11,794 nt of DNA from Actinomycetota bacterium. GTDB taxonomy: Bacteria; Actinomycetota; Actinomycetes; S36-B12. The notes below the pieces were generated by a model. That model was given only the letters and a program-made list of their open reading frames with translations, did not search any database and was not told where the DNA came from. Where the stretch lies: assembly GCA_947472655.1 (NCBI GenBank), contig CANJCG010000046.1:1-11794 (forward strand). Reading direction: 5' to 3'. Positions 6,449 to 11,794 of the stretch are shown one piece after another. The position numbers and the translations under genes were made by a program. Each line of letters begins with the position of its first letter. Position 1 is the first letter of the stretch.

Positions 6449-8419
6449 TCAGGTGATGTCCCGAGGGTCCAGATACATGTGAACGACACCTAGACCCGCT
6501 TTTGCTGACCGAGAAGCAGTGATCGCGTGAAGTAGAGAGGCAAGAGCGGCGCCATCTTTTCGGTCGGCCAAAATGATTGCTTGCCCATCGGTTGGTCCAA
6601 GAGCTCTGACATCAAGGGCGGACTCAACTTCTGCGATAACAGCCACGAGATCATTGATCTCGCCTTTCATGACCACGGCTCGTGAATCAGGTGGCAAGCC
6701 GGTGGCCTTTCGGTCAGCAAGTTCGCGTGTTGCAAACCAACCGGCATCCCAGCGCACGAGTGCCTGAACAGGCGTAAGGGCATGATCAGCAGTGATAACG
6801 ATGTGAGCCTTTGGCCGAGCAAGCAAGGCTGCTGCAAACCACCGACGTACTGCTTCCTCACTGGCTCGCAGCCCTGATCTCGTCAACTGAGTTCTCGCAT
6901 CGAGCAATACAACCGCCGCATAACCATTAATGGCTCTAGGTTCTGCTCCTGGAGTGGCGACCACCAGTGCGGGTGTGGCATCAACCTCACGATGAATACT
7001 TTCACCTGAAGACCAAATAATTGGCGTGCCAGGAAAAGCTCGACCAAATTCTTCTGCAGTTCGTTCTACTCCTGTTGCTGAGGCTCGAAATTTATTGCTG
7101 TGGCAGTTCGTGCATGTCCAATTGCCAACGAGCGCACCGCACCACATGCACTGGGGAACCCCTTGGCGTGACTTGAGCGCTAGCGGACCACCGCATGAAC
7201 ACACTGCGGATTCACGGCATTGCTGACAGGACAACAATGGCAGATACCCTTTGCGTGGCACTTGAATTAACACCGGTCCGGTGCGCAAACCTTCTTTTGC
7301 AACTGACCAAGCTGTGTGCGGGATTCGCGCAGAAGCTGCGGCTGGATCTCTTGCTAGGTCTTCTGTTTCTAAGGCCCGAATTACTGGAGCATGCGCACGC
7401 AGCCAAGTGCGGTCTGGTTCAAGCGCTGTCGCCCAACCAGACTCAATCCAACTTTGCGTTTCTACACTCCGGGACGGCCCACCAATAAGTAGCGCACATG
7501 ATTCACTTTGCGATCGAAGCGCTGCAACATCTCGAACATTCCAATATGGCGCTTGCGGTTCCCAACACGCATCATCAGCGTCGTCCCACACGACGATGAG
7601 TTGCAGATCCTTCACTGGTGCGAAGACTGCATTTCGAGTTCCAATGACGAGGCGCGTTTCACCACGCAATACCGAACAAAATTCGCGATACCTGCGCTCA
7701 GGCCCTAGTTCTGCTGAAAGCAATGCACGGGTGAATATCAGATCTTCGGTGACCTTTGCGAGTTGACGAACATCCCATGCATCGGGCACAACCACGAGCA
7801 CCCCGCCAGCGTCCTGAGATAAAACGGCATGTACGAGTGCAACAACATCGGCCGTCCAAGCTTGCGCGGGCGCACTCCCCCAAACTCCACGGACATCAGT
7901 AAGGCGTCCCTGACTTGCACGTTCGAGTAGCGCTCGTCCGTGCGTGTATCGATCCCATGCGGCCCAGTCCTCATCGGTGAGTACTGCATTCATTGGTGCG
8001 CGACTCGAGGTTGCGGCTTCACCTCGGGCGTGGCGCGGGGGAACCGCTGAACGAAAGACATCACTGAAGGTGCCAGCGAATCGTTGGGCAACAGCAGTGA
8101 TCAGTGCTGCTGTTGCCTCAGTAAGTACAGGCTCAGCAGAAAGCACGCGCTCGATCGGACGAAGCGTTTTCGCGTCACTGATTGCGATGCGCCCCACCAC
8201 AACTCCACTAAGGAGTCGACCTGCAAAACGGACGCGGACCCGAACACCAGCAACGACTGCGTCGTCTAACTTTTCAGGGATCGCGTAATCGAAGATCCGG
8301 TCAAGATGCGGTAACGGCGCATCAATGCGCACCTGTGCAACAGGATTGACTTCAGCTAGAACTGCTTCCTTGCGCGCCGGTTTGGCGCGCTTGGGAAGAA
8401 ACTCGAGCTGATCACTCAC
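6449..8419 (-). CDS. priA: Primosomal protein N' PriA, actinobacterial helicase-deficient form
   Basis: This 656-residue protein is the replication-restart protein PriA. The N-terminal 3'-DNA-binding domain (ARVRIDAPLPHLDRIFDYAIP-like segment, then VRVRFAGRLLSGVVVG) lies within residues 28-80. A zinc-binding region with four cysteine pairs (CQQC, CSC, CMWC, CTNC) lies around residues 397-437. The helicase motifs are eroded: no GxGKT Walker A can be found where it should lie (about residues 180-210), and the DEAH box is replaced by WDDADDACWEPQ near residue 276. This is the known state of PriA in actinobacteria, where it is presumed to act as a DNA- and primosome-binding protein without ATP-driven unwinding. 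The start is GTG, 9 bases after the metK stop, with no clear Shine-Dalgarno, suggesting coupling to metK. Confidence 0.92.
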   Translation of the reverse strand: MSDQLEFLPKRAKPARKEAVLAEVNPVAQVRIDAPLPHLDRIFDYAIPEKLDDAVVAGVRVRVRFAGRLLSGVVVGRIAISDAKTLRPIERVLSAEPVLTEATAALITAVAQRFAGTFSDVFRSAVPPRHARGEAATSSRAPMNAVLTDEDWAAWDRYTHGRALLERASQGRLTDVRGVWGSAPAQAWTADVVALVHAVLSQDAGGVLVVVPDAWDVRQLAKVTEDLIFTRALLSAELGPERRYREFCSVLRGETRLVIGTRNAVFAPVKDLQLIVVWDDADDACWEPQAPYWNVRDVAALRSQSESCALLIGGPSRSVETQSWIESGWATALEPDRTWLRAHAPVIRALETEDLARDPAAASARIPHTAWSVAKEGLRTGPVLIQVPRKGYLPLLSCQQCRESAVCSCGGPLALKSRQGVPQCMWCGALVGNWTCTNCHSNKFRASATGVERTAEEFGRAFPGTPIIWSSGESIHREVDATPALVVATPGAEPRAINGYAAVVLLDARTQLTRSGLRASEEAVRRWFAAALLARPKAHIVITADHALTPVQALVRWDAGWFATRELADRKATGLPPDSRAVVMKGEINDLVAVIAEVESALDVRALGPTDGQAIILADRKDGAALASLLHAITASRSAKAGLGVVHMYLDPRDIT

Positions 8420-8428
8420 ACGAACAGG

Positions 8429-9679
8429 CTAGATGCCTGCAACCTCACGCAATAGCTCAGCGCGGTCGATGCTCTCCCAAGTGAAGGTTGGACCGACTTT
8501 GGTGCGCTTTGATGCATCGGAATTATCAAGAAGTTCATTCGTGCCTTGTGGGCGACCGAAGTGACCATATGCACTCGTCGTTCGGTAAATCGGACGCAAT
8601 AGATCAAGATCGCGAATGATTGCAGCAGGACGCAGGTCAAAGACGCGTAAAACAGCTTCTTGAATCGCTTCATCGCTGAGAACTCCTGTGCCGAAAGTTT
8701 CAACAAAGACACCAACCGGGTGCGCCTTACCAATCGCATAAGCAACTTGGACTTCACAACGTGTTGCAAGACTGGCGGCAACCACATTCTTGGCAACCCA
8801 GCGCATTGCATAGGCAGCTGAACGGTCAACCTTTGAAGGATCCTTGCCAGAAAAAGCACCACCACCGTGACGGGCCATTCCGCCATAGGTATCCACGATG
8901 ATCTTGCGGCCGGTGAGTCCCGCATCGCCCATTGGTCCGCCAACAACAAAGTTGCCCGTTGGGTTTACGAGCAAACGGAAATCCTTAGAGTCAAGATCGA
9001 TACCCGCAAGAATTGGCTCAACAACATGCTTGCGAATATCTGGCGTGAGCATCGTGTTCAAATTAATGTCAGCGGCGTGCTGACTTGAAATCACGATGGT
9101 GTCGATGCGAACTGGACGCTGGTCCTCGTCATATTCAATGGTGACCTGAGTCTTACCATCGGGACGCAAATAAGGAACCATTCCGTTCTTGCGAACGAGC
9201 GTGAGTTGCTCAGACAACCGGTGCGCCAATGAAATAGGCAGCGGCATAAGTTCAACGGTGTCGGTGCAGGCGTAACCGAACATCAGGCCTTGGTCGCCAG
9301 CGCCTTGACGATCAAGTGGATCCACTGAGCCTTCGGCGCGCTCTTCATAAGCGTCATCAACGCCCATAGCGATGTCTGGCGACTGCTTACCGATTGACAC
9401 CTGAATGCCGCATGATTCGCCATCGAAACCCTTGGTCGAGGAGTCGTAGCCAATTTCGAGCACAGTTTCGCGCACGAGATTCATAACATCAGCAAACCCA
9501 GAGGTGGTCACTTCACCAGCAACATGCACCTGACCCGTGGTTAATAGAGTTTCAACCGCTACCCGGCTCGTTGGATCTTGACGTAGAAGGTCGTCGAGAA
9601 TTGCATCACTGATGGCATCAGCCATCTTGTCTGGATGACCTTCAGTGACGGACTCAGAAGTGAACAGTCGCTTGGACAC
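8429..9679 (-). CDS. metK: S-adenosylmethionine synthetase (methionine adenosyltransferase)
   Basis: This 416-residue cytoplasmic enzyme makes S-adenosylmethionine from methionine and ATP, releasing phosphate and diphosphate. The three signatures are intact: TSESVTEGHPDKMAD at the N-terminus (GHPDK at residues 14-18, His15 binding the triphosphate), GAGDQGLMFGYACTDT near residue 126 and the P-loop-like GGGAFSGKDPSKVDRS near residue 271. Length and C-terminus (FTWESIDRAELL) are normal. The start is GTG with AGGGGAG 8 bases upstream, a good ribosome site. The leader of 63 bases after coaBC carries stem-loops that overlap the coaBC end (separate entry). It is too short for a full SAM riboswitch. 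SAM made here would feed RimO, encoded in the same window, among many other methyl or radical-SAM enzymes. Confidence 0.97.
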   Translation of the reverse strand: MSKRLFTSESVTEGHPDKMADAISDAILDDLLRQDPTSRVAVETLLTTGQVHVAGEVTTSGFADVMNLVRETVLEIGYDSSTKGFDGESCGIQVSIGKQSPDIAMGVDDAYEERAEGSVDPLDRQGAGDQGLMFGYACTDTVELMPLPISLAHRLSEQLTLVRKNGMVPYLRPDGKTQVTIEYDEDQRPVRIDTIVISSQHAADINLNTMLTPDIRKHVVEPILAGIDLDSKDFRLLVNPTGNFVVGGPMGDAGLTGRKIIVDTYGGMARHGGGAFSGKDPSKVDRSAAYAMRWVAKNVVAASLATRCEVQVAYAIGKAHPVGVFVETFGTGVLSDEAIQEAVLRVFDLRPAAIIRDLDLLRPIYRTTSAYGHFGRPQGTNELLDNSDASKRTKVGPTFTWESIDRAELLREVAGI

Positions 9680-9714
9680 TCGGCGTACTCCCCTACATTT
9701 CTCACAGATATTGC

Positions 9715-9773
9715 TGACGGAAATCCCGTCAATAACGAGTGCTTACTCTATCGGGTTGACGGGTGAAACCCGT
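9715..9773 (-). promoter_or_regulatory. Set of three mutually exclusive stems ahead of metK
   Basis: On the transcribed strand, four segments can pair in three overlapping ways. Segment 1 ACGGGT (9773-9768) pairs with segment 2 ACCCGT (9764-9759). Segment 2, as CCCGTCAA (9763-9756), pairs over 8 bases with segment 3 TTGACGGG (9732-9725). Segment 3, as TGACGG (9731-9726), pairs with segment 4 CCGTCA (9720-9715). The coaBC stop codon (9745-9743) lies in the loop of the 2:3 stem. No T-run follows any stem, so this is not a standard terminator-attenuator. TTGACG at 9732-9727 also resembles a -35 box, without a good -10. A regulatory role is conjecture. Confidence 0.35.
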
Positions 9774-10951
9774 GAAGCCACCAGATCCCAAAGCGCGTCC
9801 GCGACCCAAGCCTTGGAACTGCGCTCAATCTGGACTGCCGAGCCATCATTGCCCAAAATCGTCACACAGTTCTCGGTTGATCCGAAGACCTCCTGGGAAC
9901 CGACTTCATTGACCACAAGCAGATCACAGCCCTTGCGAGCAAGCTTGGCCTTACCCAGTTCAAGCAGGTGTTCGTGATGATGCGCAGTTTCCGCCGCGAA
10001 CCCAATAATCAGCGGAGTGGCCCCTGAACGCTCCTTGACCAGCGAGCTCAACACATCAACCGTGGTGACAAGTTCGAACGCCACGCGGTCAGATGCCAGG
10101 TTTTCTTTTTTAATCTTCATCGAGGCTTCGGAATCAGGCTTAAAATCGGCTACAGCTGCGGCCATCACGACCACATCGGCATTTTGCTCTCGCATGGCTA
10201 CATGTAATTCATCGGCGGAACTGACGTTGACCACAGTCACCCCAGCTGGAGGCGCAACGTGCATGTGGGCCGCAACCAGCGTCACATGAGCCCCGCGAGA
10301 AACGGCAGTGCGCGCAAGTTCTACCCCTTGGCGGCCACTACTGCGATTCCCGATATATCGCACGGGATCAAGGGCTTCGTGAGTACCACCGGCACTAATA
10401 ACGATCTTCAGACCAGCAAGATCATTCGTTGGCCTTCGCCGCAGCACATCTTGCACAGCATCGACAATTGCCGACGGATCAGGAAGGCGCCCAGGACCCG
10501 TGTCGGTTCCTGTGAGTCGGCCACTTGCAGGTTCGAGCACGATGATCCCGCGAGCACGAAGTTCGACAACGTTGCGTTGCGTTGCCGGATGGACCCACAT
10601 TTCAGTATGCATCGCTGGCGCCATGACCACCGGGCAACGAGCAGTTAACAAAGTATTAGTGAGCAGATCATTGGCGATGCCATGCGTGGCTCGAGCCAGT
10701 ACATCGGCGGTCGCGGGAGCAATCACGACAACGTCGGCACTTTGACCTAAGCGCACATGCGGAACTTGCGCGCTATTGGTCCACACATCCGTGGCCACCG
10801 GATTGCCTGACAGCGCAGACCAGGTTGGTTCACCGACGAACTTCAACGCAGCTTGCGTTGGCACAACCGTGACGTCGCACCCGGATTCACTGAGCCCGCG
10901 GAGTACTTCCACAGCCTTATAGGCCGCAATCCCACCGGCTACCCCCAGCAC
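9743..10951 (-). CDS. coaBC: Bifunctional phosphopantothenoylcysteine decarboxylase / phosphopantothenate--cysteine ligase CoaBC
   Basis: This 402-residue enzyme catalyses two steps of coenzyme A synthesis: joining cysteine to 4'-phosphopantothenate (CoaB) and decarboxylating the product with FMN (CoaC). The CoaC half (residues 1-175) shows GVAGGIAAYK, the active-site histidine in VPHVRLG (His65), APATADVLARATHGIANDLL and PAMHTEMW. The clamp segment GRLTGTDTGPGRLPDP has no cysteine where E. coli Dfp, as I recall, has Cys158; other actinobacteria look the same. The CoaB half has SAGGTHEALDPVRYIGNRSS near residue 185, AAAVADFKP and MKIKKE near 265-275, and GFAAETAHH. The GTG at 10951-10949 is the only ordinary start in frame, yet family-like residues (GGRPRV) are encoded just upstream. 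The true start may be the CTG at 10972 or another rare codon. A stable hairpin covers this stretch. Confidence 0.94.
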   Translation of the reverse strand: MLGVAGGIAAYKAVEVLRGLSESGCDVTVVPTQAALKFVGEPTWSALSGNPVATDVWTNSAQVPHVRLGQSADVVVIAPATADVLARATHGIANDLLTNTLLTARCPVVMAPAMHTEMWVHPATQRNVVELRARGIIVLEPASGRLTGTDTGPGRLPDPSAIVDAVQDVLRRRPTNDLAGLKIVISAGGTHEALDPVRYIGNRSSGRQGVELARTAVSRGAHVTLVAAHMHVAPPAGVTVVNVSSADELHVAMREQNADVVVMAAAVADFKPDSEASMKIKKENLASDRVAFELVTTVDVLSSLVKERSGATPLIIGFAAETAHHHEHLLELGKAKLARKGCDLLVVNEVGSQEVFGSTENCVTILGNDGSAVQIERSSKAWVADALWDLVASRVSPVNPIE

Positions 10952-10952
10952 G

Positions 10953-10994
10953 ACTCGAGGCCGGCCACCCAGATTGGGTGAACCGGCCTCGAAT
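10953..10994 (-). promoter_or_regulatory. Strong hairpin between rpoZ and coaBC, abutting the coaBC start
   Basis: On the transcribed strand the 12-base arms ATTCGAGGCCGG (10994-10983) and CCGGCCTCGAGT (10964-10953) pair with only one T-G wobble. Inside them CACCC (10980-10976) pairs with GGGTG (10970-10966) around a 5-base loop AATCT, with a 2-by-1 internal mismatch between the two stems. The element begins 10 bases after the rpoZ stop and its foot lies one base before the coaBC GTG. There is no T-run after it, so it is not a canonical intrinsic terminator. It could block ribosome access to coaBC, act as a T-less terminator or attenuator, or protect the rpoZ 3' end. The structure is plain from the sequence; its role is inferred. 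Confidence 0.7.
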
Positions 10995-11004
10995 GAAATC
11001 GGGG

Positions 11005-11268
11005 TCAGGCTGGCTCCTCGAGAGGCTCAGAGGTGAGCAGGCCTTCATCAATCTCGCGTAATGCGATGGAGATCGATTTCTCTTGAAGATGAGTTTCAAC
11101 GAGTGGACCGACATACTCCAGCAGGCCTTCGCCAAGCTGGGAGTAATAAGCATTAATCTGGCGTGCCCGCTTTGATGCGTAACTCACAAGTGAAAACTTG
11201 GAGTCGCTTTTTTCGAGAAGTGAGTCAATTGAGGGGTAAACGATGCCCTCACCGCGGGGTGTTGTCAT
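11005..11268 (-). CDS. rpoZ: DNA-directed RNA polymerase omega subunit
   Basis: This 87-residue protein is the omega subunit, which helps fold and hold the beta' subunit of RNA polymerase. IVYPSIDSLLEKSDSKFSLVSYASKRARQINAYY covers the conserved core (the KR-ARQIN motif at about residues 33-39), written here in two overlapping parts of the family pattern: DSLLEKSDSKFSLV and SKRARQINAYY. The following LGEGLLEYVGPLVET and SIALREIDEGLL are typical of actinobacterial omega proteins. The ATG lies inside the end of gmk, overlapping it by 20 bases in another frame, with only TAGGG as a weak ribosome site about 7 bases away, so translational coupling to gmk is likely. The start agrees with the family's usual N-terminus. 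It is followed by the strong hairpin ahead of coaBC. Confidence 0.95.
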   Translation of the reverse strand: MTTPRGEGIVYPSIDSLLEKSDSKFSLVSYASKRARQINAYYSQLGEGLLEYVGPLVETHLQEKSISIALREIDEGLLTSEPLEEPA

Positions 11269-11794
11269 GCAAGAACCCTACCAAGGTTTGCGCTGCCTCT
11301 TGGACATCGGTATTGACCACCACGTCATCGAACTCGCCTTGAGCTGCAATTTCCACCCGAGCGGCCTCAAGCCTGCTCTCGACTGCTTGCTCAGATTCAG
11401 TGCCCCGACCCCTTAACCGGGCTTCCAGCACCTCCCATGATGGTGGTGCTAAGAAGACGAGCCTGGCCCCACGGTCGGCCTCGCGAACCTGCCGAGCCCC
11501 AACGAGTTCAATCTCTAAGACAACCGGAATTCCTTGATCGCGACGCTCTTGAACTGGCCTACGCAGGGTTCCATACCGATGACCGGCAAATTGGGCCCAC
11601 TCCAGCAATTCAGCGTCGTTGATTAGCCGATCAAATTGGTCGGGACTCACAAAGAAGTAGTGCTCACCATCGACTTCCCCTGGACGAGGCGTGCGCGTTG
11701 TTGCCGAAACCGATAGCCAAACATCCGGTGATTGACGCAAGACTTCTTGGACCACGGTGCTTTTACCCACGCCAGATGGTCCAGACACAACGAC
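11249..11794 (-). CDS. gmk: Guanylate kinase, 5' end beyond the window
   Basis: The C-terminal 181 residues of guanylate kinase are visible; the frame is open to the window edge (VVVSGPSG) and the true start lies outside. The enzyme phosphorylates GMP to GDP with ATP. The P-loop SGPSGVGKST, the GMP-binding SATTRTPRPGE and GEHYFFV, and LLEWAQFAGHRYGTLRRPV are all present and in order. The segment usually read as EID-x-QGA is here EIELVGARQV, an Asp-to-Glu and a Gln-to-Val change at well-conserved positions, although the rest of the core looks intact. The end of the gene overlaps rpoZ by 20 bases, and gmk-rpoZ-coaBC-metK-priA is a conserved actinobacterial order. Confidence 0.95.
   Translation of the reverse strand, partial: VVVSGPSGVGKSTVVQEVLRQSPDVWLSVSATTRTPRPGEVDGEHYFFVSPDQFDRLINDAELLEWAQFAGHRYGTLRRPVQERRDQGIPVVLEIELVGARQVREADRGARLVFLAPPSWEVLEARLRGRGTESEQAVESRLEAARVEIAAQGEFDDVVVNTDVQEAAQTLVGFLHDNTPR

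Noticed and set aside
7281..7766. Plus-strand open frame of 161 codons opposite priA
   Set aside because: It is entirely antisense to priA, with low-complexity Ser/Arg/Ala content typical of a shadow of a real gene.
8416..8949. Minus-strand open frame of 177 codons inside metK in another frame
   Set aside because: metK is full length and carries all its signatures in its own frame. The alternative protein has no recognisable domain.
9680..9742. Possible SAM riboswitch ahead of metK
   Set aside because: Only 63 bases separate coaBC and metK, and no SAM-I or SAM-II/SAM-IV core elements could be seen. Only short simple stems are present, reported separately.
10560..10610. His in PAMHTEMW of CoaBC as a loss of the PAMN motif
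   Set aside because: As far as I recall, actinobacterial CoaBC proteins generally carry PAMHTEMW, so it is a lineage feature and not a defect.
10949..10994. rpoZ-coaBC hairpin as an ordinary intrinsic terminator
   Set aside because: There is no run of T after the stem on the transcribed strand, and coaBC coding sequence starts at once. The hairpin is kept as a regulatory candidate instead.

Overview
This window looks like a stretch of core chromosome from a member of the Actinomycetota, with base composition that appears close to half G+C. That is lower than Streptomyces or Mycobacterium and would suit a smaller-genome or aquatic lineage. The placement rests on gene content and order (gmk-rpoZ-coaBC-metK-priA, and ftsK-HTH-rimO-pgsA-cinA-clgR-DUF3046), an omega subunit of the actinobacterial type, a PriA whose helicase motifs are eroded, and a CoaBC carrying the actinobacterial PAMHTEMW motif. 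Every gene lies on the minus strand, so transcription runs from the right end of the window to the left. No tRNA, rRNA, CRISPR array, insertion sequence or phage gene was seen.

Right part (11794 down to 6449): guanylate kinase (cut by the window edge), RNA polymerase omega, the bifunctional coenzyme A enzyme CoaBC, S-adenosylmethionine synthetase and PriA. This is a nucleotide/cofactor/replication-restart cluster with short gaps. Two RNA-structure candidates lie in it: a very stable hairpin between rpoZ and coaBC whose 3' foot stops one base before the only ordinary start codon of coaBC, and a set of three mutually exclusive stems spanning the coaBC stop codon ahead of metK.

Middle and left parts (6368 down to 947): ftsK (chromosome segregation), a very short RodZ-like helix-turn-helix protein, rimO (ribosomal protein S12 methylthiolation), pgsA (phosphatidylglycerol phosphate synthesis) and the stand-alone CinA-type NMN deamidase. 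rimO and pgsA overlap by four bases, and pgsA and cinA are six bases apart.

Left end (946 down to 1): a separate transcription unit of clgR (activator of Clp protease genes), a DUF3046 protein and a DCC-family thiol oxidoreductase-like protein. In the 112-base gap ahead of clgR is a near-perfect CIRCE element (17 of 18 arm bases, exact 9-base spacer), the operator of the heat-shock repressor HrcA, lying over a plausible clgR promoter. This is the most notable observation: it implies that HrcA controls the Clp-protease activator. No wholly new system was found; the window is mostly conserved housekeeping genes with a few unusual regulatory and architectural details.
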